Shown in pieces: positions 9,987-18,673 of a stretch of 64,000 bases of DNA (position 1 is the first letter of the stretch; the number at the start of each line of letters is the position of its first letter). The notes below the pieces were generated by a model. That model was given only the letters and a program-made list of their open reading frames with translations. It did not search any database and was not told where the DNA came from. Origin of the DNA: Actinokineospora sp. NBRC 105648 (GTDB lineage Bacteria; Actinomycetota; Actinomycetes; Mycobacteriales; Pseudonocardiaceae); contig NZ_BSTR01000027.1 of the NCBI RefSeq assembly GCF_030269645.1, forward strand, positions 1-64,000, given 5' to 3'. The position numbers and the translations under genes are program-made.

Positions 9987-10207
9987 ACGTGTGAGGCCAT
10001 GAGCCTCGCCCTCCCGCTCGCCACGTGCCCGCTGACTCGTGTCGCCACTACCGGCCTACGTCGCCCGCACACCGGTGTCGACCGGTGTCGACGCCCGGAG
10101 CGCCATACATCCTGCCGTTCCCAACGGCTCTTCGCACCAGGCCCCACCCCAAGCGTCTCGCCCCTGCCCGCTCCTCCCACAGCGCTCCGCCGCAGACGCC
10201 ACCTCAA

Positions 10208-10267
10208 GAGCCTCACCCCCGAGAGCCTCACCCCCGAGAGCCTCACCCCCGAGAGCCCCACCCCCAG
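10208..10267 (+). repeat. 15 bp tandem repeat, about four units
   Basis: GAGCCTCACCCCCGA is repeated three times exactly and followed by a degenerate fourth unit (GAGCCCCACCCCCAG). A 15 bp period would keep reading frames open, which explains overlapping open frames here; none has a ribosome binding site. Confidence 0.85.
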
Positions 10268-10376
10268 GTCCGCTTCCCACAGCGCTTCGCGCCAGATCCC
10301 CCCACCCCGACAACGGCCCACCCATCCCTAGGGGGACCATCCCAGCTCCAGCCTATCCAGGATCGGGGCGAGATCC

Positions 10377-10964
10377 ATGGGCCGTGGGATTCTGTGGATG
10401 GATGGGGGGACTGTGGACGAAGACACCTGGTGGGCCATACAGCGGGCACTCCGAGAAACCCCTGCTCGGCTCGGTGACACCAAGGTCGTCGCCGTGGACG
10501 GGCCGTCGGGGTCCGGGAAAAGTACCTTCGCGGGTGAACTCGTCCGGCGGCTTCCGGGTGCCGCGCTGGTGTCCACTGATGACTTCGCCACTTGGGACGA
10601 TCCCGTCTCCTGGTGGCCGCGGTTGGTCGAGGGGGTCCTCGAACCGCTGGGCCGTGGGGGTTCGGGGTGCTACCGGCGAACACGGTGGGTCAACGGTGTT
10701 CCCCGTCCAGGTGATCTCCGTCGGGTCGATGTCCCCGCCGTTCTCGTGCTCGAGGGCGTCTCGGCAGGCCGTCGGTCCGTCGGGTCGCTGCTCTCCGTGC
10801 TCGTCTGGTGCGAGCTACCGGATCCGGAGGTGCGGCTCGCCCGCGCGGTCGCCAGGGACGGTGTGGGCAGTCGAGCGGAACTCCAGCGGTGGCAGGCTTT
10901 CGAGGCCGGTTGGTACGCCGTGGACGGCACTCGTGACCGTGCGTCTGTGATCCATTCTGTGTGA
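10377..10964 (+). CDS. Small P-loop kinase, uridine-kinase-like
   Basis: 195 residues from ATG 10377, preceded by GGGGCGAG; a GTG at 10413 is an alternative start. Walker A is VVAVDGPSGSGKST, followed by STDDFATWDDPVSWWPRL, the usual substrate-side loop of uridine/nucleoside-kinase-like proteins, and VLVLEGVSAGRR as the Walker B strand. The C-terminal part (LPDPEVRLARAVARDG) matches the lid region. It probably phosphorylates a nucleoside or similar small molecule; the substrate is unknown. It is a monocistronic gene next to the peptide importer operon. Confidence 0.75.
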   Translation: MGRGILWMDGGTVDEDTWWAIQRALRETPARLGDTKVVAVDGPSGSGKSTFAGELVRRLPGAALVSTDDFATWDDPVSWWPRLVEGVLEPLGRGGSGCYRRTRWVNGVPRPGDLRRVDVPAVLVLEGVSAGRRSVGSLLSVLVWCELPDPEVRLARAVARDGVGSRAELQRWQAFEAGWYAVDGTRDRASVIHSV

Positions 10965-11175
10965 CCGGTCAACGACACCGGCTGTCCGCTGTGCGGACAA
11001 ATATTCAGCGAATATCACTCTGCGTGTCAATCCTGTTGCGGAGTGGTGATTCTCTGTATGGCAGTTGGCCGGATCGTGACCTCCCGTAGCTGAGGGACGC
11101 GCATCTGAGCGGCTATGGTCGGCCACCACACGGTGAGATCCCGGAGACAGTGAGACCGGACACGAGGAGTGCGTG

Positions 11176-11280
11176 ATGGCTTACCAGCGATCCGCGCGAC
11201 TTGGTCGACAGGCGGCCCTTCGCGGCCGCCGACGACTTGTCGCGCAGACGCCCGGTGGACGGGGACGGTCGGCGGCATGA
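11176..11280 (+). CDS. Possible 34-residue leader ORF of the peptide-importer operon
   Basis: An ATG at 11176, seven bases after GAGGAG, opens a frame of 34 codons, very Arg-rich (MAYQRSARLGRQAALRGRR). Its stop overlaps the dppC start as ATGA at 11277-11280. This arrangement would couple translation of dppC to the leader. No family is recognised. It may instead be the untranslated leader of a gene whose start lies elsewhere. Confidence 0.35.
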   Translation: MAYQRSARLGRQAALRGRRRLVAQTPGGRGRSAA

Positions 11281-12281
11281 CGGCTCCTCCCGAGGTCACC
11301 GGATCCGCCGCTGAGGCGTCGCCGGAGGCGTCGCTCCAGGGCATGAGCAAGAAGGCGATCCAGGGCCGTTCGCTCGGTCAGATCGCCTGGATGCGCCTCA
11401 AGCGCGACAAGGTCGCCATGGCCGGTGCCGTGGTGATCACGCTGCTGATCCTCGCCGCGATCGCGGCGCTGCTGCTGGACCGCGTGTTCGACGTGGTTCA
11501 CCCGAACGAGTTCCACCAGGACCTCATCGACACCCAGAACGGCACGCTCGCCCCGCTGGGCAGCCTGGGTGGCATGAGCAGTGCCCACCCGCTCGGGGTC
11601 GAGCCGGTCAACGGCCGCGACATCCTCGCCCGGATCTTCGCCGGGTCCTGGATCTCGCTGCTGATCGCCAGCCTGGCCACGGTGCTCTCGGTGCTCATCG
11701 GCACCACCATGGGCATCATCGCGGGCTACTTCGGCGGCTGGGTGGACACCCTGATCAGCCGGGCGATGGACGTGTTCCTGGCGTTCCCGCTGCTGGTCTT
11801 CGCCATGGCCCTGGTGGGCGTGCTGCCGGACAGCGTCTTCGGCCTGCCGTCGGAGACCGTGCGGATCGGCATGCTGACCTTCATCATCGGCTTCTTCAAC
11901 TGGCCCTACATCGGCCGGATCGTGCGCGGCCAGACCCTTTCCCTGCGGGAGCGCGAGTTCGTCGACGCCGCCCGCAGCCTGGGCGCGCGCGGCCCCTACA
12001 TCCTCTTCCGGGAGCTGCTGCCCAACCTGGTGGCCCCGATCCTGGTCTACGCGACGCTGCTGATCCCGACGAACATCCTGTTCGAGTCGGCGCTGTCGTT
12101 CCTCGGAGTCGGCATCAACGCGCCCACCGCGACCTGGGGCGGCATGCTCTCGGACGCGTCGCGCTTCTACACGATGCCGCACTTCATGCTCTGGCCCGGT
12201 CTCGCGATCTTCGTGACCGTGCTCGCGTTCAACCTGTTCGGCGATGGCCTGCGCGACGCGCTCGACCCCCGTGCCCGATAG
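11277..12281 (+). CDS. Peptide ABC importer permease (DppC/OppC type)
   Basis: 334 residues from ATG 11277. A cytoplasmic N-terminus with SLGQIAWMRLKRDKVAM precedes TM1 (about 40-62), as usual in DppC/OppC. An extracytoplasmic loop contains HPLGVEPVNGRDILARIFAGSW. Five more helices follow, with the EAA coupling loop EREFVDAARSLGARGPYILFRELLPNL that docks on the ATPases. It pairs with the permease at 14195 to form the membrane channel for di- or oligopeptides. The gene order (C permease first, then binding protein, B permease and both ATPases) is unusual but all components are present. Confidence 0.93.
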   Translation: MTAPPEVTGSAAEASPEASLQGMSKKAIQGRSLGQIAWMRLKRDKVAMAGAVVITLLILAAIAALLLDRVFDVVHPNEFHQDLIDTQNGTLAPLGSLGGMSSAHPLGVEPVNGRDILARIFAGSWISLLIASLATVLSVLIGTTMGIIAGYFGGWVDTLISRAMDVFLAFPLLVFAMALVGVLPDSVFGLPSETVRIGMLTFIIGFFNWPYIGRIVRGQTLSLREREFVDAARSLGARGPYILFRELLPNLVAPILVYATLLIPTNILFESALSFLGVGINAPTATWGGMLSDASRFYTMPHFMLWPGLAIFVTVLAFNLFGDGLRDALDPRAR

Positions 12282-12341
12282 GTGATCTGTAAGTAACCAA
12301 TGTCGGCAAATTGCTCCTGGAAGAAAGGGTGCAACAGCACT

Positions 12342-14111
12342 ATGAACAGCAAGCGCATGGTTACCGCGGTCGCCGCGGGCGCAGCTGTCGTGATGGGGCT
12401 TTCCGCCTGTGGTGGCGGCACGAGCTCCAACGGCGGCGCCACGAACGGGAACGGCGGGGGCAACACCCCGGCCTTCAACGCGGCACTGAAAAGCACGTTC
12501 AACCCTTCGGACAAGAAGGGGGGAATCGTCAAGATCGCCAACGCGGGTACCTGGGACTCGCTGGACCCGGGTGAGACCTACTACGGCTACTCCTGGAACT
12601 TCCTGCGCCTCTACGGCCGTTCGCTGGTGATGTTCAAGCCCGCCCCCGGCGGCGGCAGCAACGAGCTGGTCCCGGACCTCGCCGAGAAGCTGGGCGAGCC
12701 CAGCGACGGCGGCAAGACCTGGACCTACAAGCTCCGCAAGGGCATCAAGTTCGAGGACGGCACCGCGGTCACCTCGAAGGACGTGAAGTACGCCGTCCTG
12801 CGCTCGACCGACAAGGAGACCTTCCCCAACGGTCCGGCGTACTTCGAGGGCTACCTCAGCCTGCCCGAGGGCTACAAGGGCCCGTACAAGTCCAAGGGCG
12901 TCAACACCGACTCGGCGATCGAGACCCCGGACGACAGCACCATCGTCTTCCACCTCAAGCAGGCCTTCGGCGGCTTCGACTACTTCGCCCAGCTGCCGCA
13001 GACCGCCCCGGTGCCCGAGGCCAAGGACACCGGCGCCAAGTACCGCGAGCACGTGATCTCCACGGGCCCGTACAAGTTCGACAAGAACGAGATCGACAAG
13101 GGCTTCAACCTGGTCCGCAACGACCAGTGGGACGCCTCGACCGACCCGAACCGCAAGGCGCTGCCGGACGGCTACCAGGTCTCGATGAACGTCAACGCCG
13201 ACGACATCGACAACCGGCTGATCTCCGGTGACCTCGACATCGACATCGCGGGCACCGGCGTGCAGCCCGCCTCGCTGAGCCGCGTGCTCGGCGACCCGGC
13301 GCTCAAGGCGAACGCGGACAACCCGACGATCGCGCGCCTGTGGTACACCTCGATCAACCCGACCGTCGCGCCGTTCGACAACAAGGCCTGCCGCGAGGCG
13401 ATCGAGTACGCCGCCGACCGCACCGCCTACCAGACCGCCTACGGCGGCACGTTCTCCGGTGGCGACATCGCCACGACCCTGCTCCCGCCGCAGATCCCGG
13501 GCGCCCAGAAGTTCGACCTGTACCCCGCGGGCGCGGACAGCAAGGGTGACGTCACCAAGGCCAAGGCCAAGCTCACCGAGTGCGGCAAGCCGGACGGCTT
13601 CGAGACCAACATCTCCTACCGCGCCGAGCGCCCGAAGGAGAAGGCCACCGCCGAGGCCCTGCAGCAGTCGCTGCAGCGCGTGGGCATCAAGCTGACCCTG
13701 AAGGCCTTCCCGCAGGGCGACTACTTCTCCCAGTTCGCGGGCAACCCGCCCTACGTCAAGGCGAACAACCTGGGCCTGGCCATCAACGGCTGGGGTGCGG
13801 ACTGGAACGACGGCTTCGGCTTCCTGTCCCAGATCGTCGACAGCCGCGTGATCCGCGAGACCGGTGGCTCCTCGAACACCTCCGTCCGGATCCCGGAGGT
13901 CGACTCCATGCTCGACGCCGCGATCGGCGAGACCGACAAGGGCAAGCGCGAGGGCGACTGGGGCGCGATCGACAAGCGCGTCATGGAGGAGGCGGTCATC
14001 CTCCCGGGTGTGCACGCCAAGAGCCTGCTCGTGCGCAGCAAGCGCCTGTCGAACGTCTTCATCTCCGAGGCCTACGGCATGTACGACTACCTGTCGCTCG
14101 GCATCGCGTAA
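12342..14111 (+). CDS. Peptide ABC importer substrate-binding lipoprotein
   Basis: 589 residues from ATG 12342. The signal peptide ends in a lipobox LSAC at 20-23, so the mature protein is lipid-anchored outside the membrane. A Gly/Asn linker precedes the SBP_bac_5 fold: NAGTWDSLDPGETYYGYSWNFLRLYGRSL, DLAEKLGEPSDGGKTWTYKLRKGIKFEDGTAVTSKDVKYA, STGPYKFDKNEID and NNLGLAINGWGADWND. The length and pattern fit oligopeptide-binding proteins (OppA/DppA). The long distance between its stop and dppB holds a strong hairpin that may set its expression above that of the permease. Confidence 0.95.
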   Translation: MNSKRMVTAVAAGAAVVMGLSACGGGTSSNGGATNGNGGGNTPAFNAALKSTFNPSDKKGGIVKIANAGTWDSLDPGETYYGYSWNFLRLYGRSLVMFKPAPGGGSNELVPDLAEKLGEPSDGGKTWTYKLRKGIKFEDGTAVTSKDVKYAVLRSTDKETFPNGPAYFEGYLSLPEGYKGPYKSKGVNTDSAIETPDDSTIVFHLKQAFGGFDYFAQLPQTAPVPEAKDTGAKYREHVISTGPYKFDKNEIDKGFNLVRNDQWDASTDPNRKALPDGYQVSMNVNADDIDNRLISGDLDIDIAGTGVQPASLSRVLGDPALKANADNPTIARLWYTSINPTVAPFDNKACREAIEYAADRTAYQTAYGGTFSGGDIATTLLPPQIPGAQKFDLYPAGADSKGDVTKAKAKLTECGKPDGFETNISYRAERPKEKATAEALQQSLQRVGIKLTLKAFPQGDYFSQFAGNPPYVKANNLGLAINGWGADWNDGFGFLSQIVDSRVIRETGGSSNTSVRIPEVDSMLDAAIGETDKGKREGDWGAIDKRVMEEAVILPGVHAKSLLVRSKRLSNVFISEAYGMYDYLSLGIA

Positions 14112-14156
14112 ACACCTCCCGGTTTGTGGACTGACGTTAGGTAGGTGAAGGCGACA

Positions 14157-14193
14157 GGCGGCAGGCCCGGGACGACCTCCCGGGCCTGCCGCC
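14157..14193 (+). terminator. Strong intra-operon hairpin between binding protein and permease
   Basis: A perfect 16 bp inverted repeat (14157-14172 and 14178-14193, arms beginning GGCGGCAGGCCC) with a five-base loop CGACC. There is no T run. It ends two bases before the permease start at 14195 and would cover any ribosome binding site. It probably stabilises the upstream message, attenuates transcription, or limits permease translation relative to the binding protein. Confidence 0.8.
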
Positions 14194-14194
14194 G

Positions 14195-15220
14195 GTGCCG
14201 GCCACTGTGATCACATACATCATCAGGCGGCTCGTCGCGGCGATCGTGCTGCTGTTCATCGTCAGCGCGGTGACGTTCTCGATCTTCTTCCTCATGCCCA
14301 AGCTGCTGGGCGCGACGCCGGAGACGTTGGCGACCCGCTACGTCGGCCGCGCCGCCACCGCCGACACCGTCCGCGAGACCGCTGAGCGGCTCGGCTTCTA
14401 CGACCCCATCTACAAGCAGTACGCCGACTGGGTGGGCGGCATCTTCGCCGGTGCCGACTACAGCTACGGCAGCGGTGTCGAACACTGCCCCGCGCCGTGC
14501 CTGGGCTACTCCTTCCGCAACAACCAGCCCGTGTGGCCCGACCTGATCGACCGGCTGCCGGTCACCCTGTCGCTGGCCTCGGGCGCGGCGGTGCTGTGGC
14601 TGCTCGGCGGCGTCGCCGTCGGCACGCTCTCCGCGCTGCGCAAGGGAACCATCTTCGACCGCGCCGCCATGAGCGTGTCGCTGGCGGGTGTGTCCCTGCC
14701 CATCTTCTTCACCGGGCTGCTGTCCCTGTCGATCTTCAGCTACAACCTGGGCTGGACCGCCGTCGGCGGCGCGTACACGCCCTTCCTGGACGACCCGGGG
14801 CAGTGGGCCTACAACCTGCTGCTGCCCTGGATCACCCTGGCCCTGCTCTTCTCCGCGCAGTACGCGCGGCTCACCCGGGCCGGGATGCTGGAGACGATGA
14901 ACGAGGACTTCATCCGGACCGCGCGCGCCAAGGGCCTGCCCGAGCGGACCGTCGTGGTCCGCCACGGCCTGCGCGGCGCGCTGACCCCGATCCTGACGAT
15001 CTTCGGCCTGGACGTCGGCCTGCTGCTCGGTGGCGCGGTGCTCACCGAGAGCGCGTTCTCGTTGCAGGGCCTGGGCAAGTACGCCATCGACGGGATCACC
15101 AACTACGACCTGCCCAAGGTCATGGGGGTGACGATCCTGGCGGCGTTCTTCATCGTGATCGCCAACCTGGTCGTCGACCTCCTGTACGCCGTCGTCGACC
15201 CGAGGGTGCGCGCAAAGTGA
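14195..15220 (+). CDS. Peptide ABC importer permease (DppB/OppB type)
   Basis: 341 residues from GTG 14195. The GTG at 14207 gives the more typical family start (MITYIIRRL), and neither has a visible Shine-Dalgarno. The protein has TM1 at the N-terminus (LVAAIVLLFIVSAVTFSIFFLMP), the long DppB extracytoplasmic loop, five further helices, and the EAA loop MNEDFIRTARAKGLPERTVVVRHGLRGALTP. It forms the transport channel with the DppC-type permease. Its stop overlaps the next gene's start by four bases. Confidence 0.93.
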   Translation: MPATVITYIIRRLVAAIVLLFIVSAVTFSIFFLMPKLLGATPETLATRYVGRAATADTVRETAERLGFYDPIYKQYADWVGGIFAGADYSYGSGVEHCPAPCLGYSFRNNQPVWPDLIDRLPVTLSLASGAAVLWLLGGVAVGTLSALRKGTIFDRAAMSVSLAGVSLPIFFTGLLSLSIFSYNLGWTAVGGAYTPFLDDPGQWAYNLLLPWITLALLFSAQYARLTRAGMLETMNEDFIRTARAKGLPERTVVVRHGLRGALTPILTIFGLDVGLLLGGAVLTESAFSLQGLGKYAIDGITNYDLPKVMGVTILAAFFIVIANLVVDLLYAVVDPRVRAK

Positions 15221-16296
15221 GCCAGAGTTCCGAAGACAGCCTCGACGGCCGCGCCGAGACCCGGCCCGCCGCGAGCGGTGGCCCGTTCCTGCAGGTGCGC
15301 GGGCTGCGGGTGCACTTCCCGACCGACGACGGCGTGGTCAAGTCCGTCGACGACCTGTCCTTCAGCGTCGAGCGCGGCAAGACCCTGGGCATCGTGGGCG
15401 AGTCCGGCTCCGGCAAGAGCGTGACCAGCCTGTCGATCATGGGCCTGCACAAGCCGGGTACCGCCGACATCACCGGCGAGATCCTGCTCGACGGCCAGAA
15501 CCTGGTCGGCATGAACCGGGAGAAGGTCCGCCTGCTGCGCGGCAAGCGGATGGCGATGATCTTCCAGGACCCGCTCTCGGCGATGCACCCGTTCTACACG
15601 GTGGGCACCCAGATCATCGAGGCGTACCGGATCCACAACAAGGTCACCAAGGCGGTGGCCCGCAAGCACGCCATCGACCTGCTCGACCGGGTCGGCATCC
15701 CCAGCCCGAAGTCGCGGGTGGACGACTACCCGCACCAGTTCTCCGGCGGCATGCGGCAGCGCGCGATGATCGCGATGGCGCTGTCCTGCGACCCGGAGCT
15801 GCTGATCGCCGACGAGCCGACCACCGCGCTCGACGTGACCGTGCAGGCGCAGATCCTGGACCTGATCCGCGACCTGCAGCAGGAGTTCAACTCCGCGGTC
15901 GTGATCATCACCCACGACCTGGGCGTGGTCGCCGAGCTGGCCGACGACATCATGGTCATGTACGCGGGCCGCGCGGTGGAGTACAGCACCGCGGCCGACA
16001 TCTTCAACTCCCCGCAGCACCCCTACACCTGGGGCCTGCTCGGCTCGATGCCGCGGCTGGACCGGGAGCGCACGGAGCGGCTGCAGCCGATCAAGGGCAC
16101 CCCGCCCAGCCTGATCAACGTCCCGACGGGTTGCCCGTTCAACCCGCGGTGCGCCTACGCCGGGCTCAACAGTGATCTCAGCTTCACCGTGCGCCCGGAG
16201 TTCCGCGACGTCGGCGGCGGTCACCACATCGCCTGCCACCTCAGCGCGGAGGAGCGCACGCGCATCTGGGACACCGAGATCAAGCCGAAGCTGTGA
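15217..16296 (+). CDS. Peptide ABC importer ATPase (DppD/OppD type)
   Basis: 359 residues, GTG start overlapping the dppB stop (GTGA). ABC motifs are in order: Walker [10 protein letters not shown]-loop [11 protein letters not shown], signature [15 protein letters not shown], Walker [14 protein letters not shown] and the H-loop ITHDLGVV. The C-terminal oligopeptide-transporter extension ([11 protein letters not shown], then IACHL) carries the conserved cysteines typical of this family, some members of which bind an Fe-S cluster. It works as a heterodimer with the ATPase encoded next. Confidence 0.95.
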   Translation: MSQSSEDSLDGRAETRPAASGGPFLQVRGLRVHFPTDDGVVKSVDDLSFSVERGKTLGIVGESGSGKSVTSLSIMGLHKPGTADITGEILLDGQNLVGMNREKVRLLRGKRMAMIFQDPLSAMHPFYTVGTQIIEAYRIHNKVTKAVARKHAIDLLDRVGIPSPKSRVDDYPHQFSGGMRQRAMIAMALSCDPELLIADEPTTALDVTVQAQILDLIRDLQQEFNSAVVIITHDLGVVAELADDIMVMYAGRAVEYSTAADIFNSPQHPYTWGLLGSMPRLDRERTERLQPIKGTPPSLINVPTGCPFNPRCAYAGLNSDLSFTVRPEFRDVGGGHHIACHLSAEERTRIWDTEIKPKL

Positions 16297-17363
16297 GCGA
16301 GGACGCCGTGAGCACGCAGACAGAGAACCCGACGGCCGACCGCCGCCTCGGCGAGGACCTGCTGGTCGTCGAGGGCCTGCAGAAGTACTTCCCGATCCGC
16401 AAGGGCCTGTTGCAGAAGACGGTCGCCAACGTCCAAGCGGTCGACGGGCTGACCTTCACCGTCAAGCGCGGTGAGACCCTGTCGCTGGTCGGCGAGTCCG
16501 GATGCGGCAAGACCACCACCGGCCGCCTGCTCACCAGGCTGGTCGAGCCGACCGACGGGACGATCACGCTGGAGGGGCGCGACATCTCGCACCTGTCCAA
16601 CAGCGCCATGCGCCCGCTGCGCCGCGACATCCAGATGATCTTCCAGGACCCGTACGGCTCGCTGAACCCGAGGCACACCGTCGGCACGATCGTCGGCGCG
16701 CCGTTCCGGCTGCAGAAGGTCAAGACCCCGAACGGGATCAAGAAGGAGGTCCAGGACCTCCTCGAGCTCGTGGGCCTCAACCCCGAGCACTACAACCGCT
16801 ACCCGCACGAGTTCTCCGGCGGCCAGCGCCAGCGCATCGGCATCGCCAGGACACTGGCGCTCAAGCCGAAGCTGATCGTCGCCGACGAACCCGTCTCCGC
16901 GCTCGACGTGTCCATCCAGGCCCAGGTGGTCAACCTGCTGGAGGACCTGCAGAGCGAGTTCGACCTGACCTACGTCATGATCGCCCACGACCTGTCGGTG
17001 GTCCGGCACGTCTCCGACCGGGTCGCGGTCATGTACCTGGGCAAGATCATGGAGATCGCCGACCGGACCTCGCTCTACGAACGACCGATGCACCCGTACA
17101 CGGTGGCCCTGCTCTCGGCGGTCCCGATCCCGGACACCAACCGCCGGGAGAACCGCGAGCGCATCCGTCTCCAGGGCGACGTCCCGAGCCCGATCAACCC
17201 GCCCAAGGGCTGCCGCTTCCACACCCGCTGCTGGAAGGCCCAGGACGTCTGCAAGACGACCGAACCACCCCTGGCCCAACTGGCCCCGGGCCACGCTGTC
17301 GCCTGCCACTTCCCGGAGAACAAGGACAGCCTCACGATCGATCCGACTGGCGCGGCGGTCTGA
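16293..17363 (+). CDS. Peptide ABC importer ATPase (DppF/OppF type)
   Basis: 356 residues, GTG start overlapping the previous stop by four bases. Walker A is GESGCGKTT, the Q-loop FQDPYGSLNPRHTVG, the signature FSGGQRQRIGIARTL, Walker B LIVADEPVSALDVS and the H-loop IAHDLSVVRHVSD. The C-terminal cysteine segment is GCRFHTRCWKAQDVC. KYFPIRKGLLQKT near the start is the standard OppF opening. It is the last gene of the operon, closed by the UUCG terminator at 17378. Confidence 0.95.
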   Translation: MSEDAVSTQTENPTADRRLGEDLLVVEGLQKYFPIRKGLLQKTVANVQAVDGLTFTVKRGETLSLVGESGCGKTTTGRLLTRLVEPTDGTITLEGRDISHLSNSAMRPLRRDIQMIFQDPYGSLNPRHTVGTIVGAPFRLQKVKTPNGIKKEVQDLLELVGLNPEHYNRYPHEFSGGQRQRIGIARTLALKPKLIVADEPVSALDVSIQAQVVNLLEDLQSEFDLTYVMIAHDLSVVRHVSDRVAVMYLGKIMEIADRTSLYERPMHPYTVALLSAVPIPDTNRRENRERIRLQGDVPSPINPPKGCRFHTRCWKAQDVCKTTEPPLAQLAPGHAVACHFPENKDSLTIDPTGAAV

Positions 17364-17377
17364 GTTTTTCTTGAGGG

Positions 17378-17410
17378 GGGCGGCGGACTTCGGTCCGCCG
17401 CCCCTTTTTG
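17378..17410 (+). terminator. Rho-independent terminator with UUCG tetraloop
   Basis: A perfect 12 bp stem GGGGCGGCGGAC / GTCCGCCGCCCC around TTCG, followed by TTTTT at 17406-17410. The C(UUCG)G loop is exceptionally stable. It ends the peptide-importer operon. Confidence 0.95.
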
Positions 17411-17700
17411 TTTGCGGGGAATCGCGCTGGAGTCGGTCATCCAGACGGAGAAGCCAGCTGTGCCCGACCCGCCAGAACGCCGAACACGGTCAATCCCAAA
17501 TGGACTCTGAGTGTCACCCTGACCCCAGAAACCCAGCCCTGGCAACGACTCGGCCCCTACCCTTCCTCGGAACCGCGCTCGGCCCTGCAAACCCGGCCCC
17601 GGCTATGACCCGGCTCTACACCCCCACCCGGAACCGCACCCGGCGCCCGGAACCCAGCCCGGCAATGACCCGCTCTACACCCCACCCGGAAACCGCACTC

Positions 17701-18065
17701 GGCCCCTGGAACCCAGCCCCGGCAACCACTCCCGCCCCTGCATCCCATACGCAGCCAAAACACGGACTGGTCTTGTCTGTCAAGGCATCTTTCCCGCCTT
17801 GACAGACAAGACCAGTCCGTAGTCATACTTGTGCGTAGGGGAAGCAGGGAACACACGTCCGCGGGTCGCCACCCCCGGCGACCACACGAGGTGGCACGTC
17901 GTTTGGCCGGGTCCCGGCTTCCCTACGCTCAATTGTGACTACGGACTGGGTTGGCGTGTCAAGGCGGGAAAGATGCCTTGACACGCCAACCCAGTCCGTG
18001 TTTTTGCGCTGCGTATGGGATGCAGGGGCGGGAGTGGTTGCCGGGGCTGGGTTTCCGGGGCCGGG
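17701..18065. repeat. Giant inverted repeat containing two covarying hairpins
   Basis: Outer arms of about 50 nt (17711-17760 and 18001-18050) are inverted copies differing by a few bases near their inner ends. Each leads into a perfect 25 bp hairpin with a nine-base loop: 17762-17786/17796-17820 and 17941-17965/17975-17999. The two stems share ACGGACTGG and TGTCAAGGC but differ in the central seven bases (TCTTGTC versus GTTGGCG), with both strands changed so pairing is kept. The loops ATCTTTCCC and GGGAAAGAT are reverse complements. The middle (17821-17940) continues the symmetry with GCGTAGGGGAAGC versus GCTTCCCTACGC. No gene is inside. Confidence 0.9.
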
Positions 18066-18098
18066 CGAGGAATGCCGGGGGCTGGGAGTAGGTGTTGC

Positions 18099-18212
18099 CG
18101 AGCCGAGCCGAGCCGAGCCGAACAGGGCAGGGCAGGGCCGGGTTGAGCCAGGCCGGGCAGAGTGGGGTCAGGCAGGGCGGGGTCAGGCAGGACAGGGTCA
18201 AGCAGGGCCGAG
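18099..18212 (+). repeat. Short low-complexity repeats
   Basis: Four GAGCC/GAGCCGA pentamers are followed by drifting copies of GGTCAGGCAGG and CAGGGCAGGG. This is simple-sequence DNA of the slippage type with no other signal. Confidence 0.8.
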
Positions 18213-18329
18213 GGAGGGGAGGCTGGCCCGGGCGTGCACGGTTGGTGACCAGGGGCGATTCGTCTCGAGACTGCTAGACTCGAGTCACGGGAGCTGGGTT
18301 CGGCCCTGGTGGTTCACAACCACGAGTTC

Positions 18330-18440
18330 CGCAGAGCAGGGAGATCCAGGTTCGGGTCCTGGCGGTGGCCTTGAGGCCATGCGCTGTCGCGCAGCCGTAG
18401 CTCAAGGGCAGAGCCCCCTGTTTTCAACTTCCCAGCCTGC
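18330..18440 (+). pseudogene. Possible tRNA fragments
   Basis: Two pieces look like parts of tRNAs. Around 18348 CCAGGTTCGGGTCCTGG has the stem and loop of a T arm. Around 18392 GCAGCCGTAGCTCAAGGGCAGAGC resembles an acceptor 5' strand plus D arm. Neither can be closed into a full cloverleaf: the matching acceptor strands are missing. They could be relics of a tRNA-carrying mobile element or of an attachment site, or chance. Confidence 0.25.
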
Positions 18441-18673
18441 TCAGCGCTAGTGCGAACTTCGCCTTCGACATCTTGAGCACGTCGTAGTCGCGCCGGGCGA
18501 TGGCGCGCAGCTTGTGTTCCTGTTGCAACCTGTCGGGCACGGCCATGCATATGGGCCGCCATGTTCGCGCCCGCCAGCAGGGCCATCATCGCGTTGCTGG
18601 ATTCGGTGCGCGCCTCCTCGTGCCTTCGGTACGCCAGGAAGCGGACTATGGATTGACTCTTCGCTGTTGCCAA
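18424..18673 (-). pseudogene. Decayed small gene or overlapping pair, unknown function
   Basis: On the minus strand, one frame from 18673 begins MATAKSQSIVRFLAYRRHEE and reads ARTESSNAMMALLAGANMAAHM with normal codon use, then loses coding character. A second frame, ATG 18546 to stop 18424, reads MAVPDRLQQEHKLRAIARRD, then YDVLKMSKAKFALALSRLGS, also coding-like. Together they look like one protein of about 85 residues split by a frameshift near 18545, or two overlapping tiny genes. No family is recognised. Confidence 0.35.

Larger units (their letters stand above)
9635..10376. other. Repeat-rich gene-free gap
   Basis: About 740 bases between recR and the kinase gene. It holds two short tandem arrays (listed separately) and otherwise pyrimidine-rich low-complexity DNA. 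The long open frames across it are consequences of the bias and repeats. No promoter could be assigned with confidence. Confidence 0.6.
17411..18423. other. Kilobase without a supported gene
   Basis: Between the importer terminator and leuA. From 17460 to 17700 the strand is rich in loosely repeated ACCCGGAACCGC and CCCGGCAATGACCCG phrases (period about 65 bp). The giant palindrome 17701-18065 and the GAGCC/GGTCAGGCA low-complexity tract 18099-18212 follow. 18240-18440 contains tRNA-like fragments. Open frames here have no Shine-Dalgarno and follow the repeats. Confidence 0.55.

Noticed and set aside
10039-10950. 303-codon plus-strand frame over the repeat gap and kinase gene
   Set aside because: It is kept open by the 15 bp repeat and runs in the wrong frame through the kinase, whose P-loop is in another frame.
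11181-14015. A 944-codon minus-strand frame opposite dppC and the binding protein
   Set aside because: Antisense of two well-conserved genes, with typical GC-bias composition and no ribosome site or motif.
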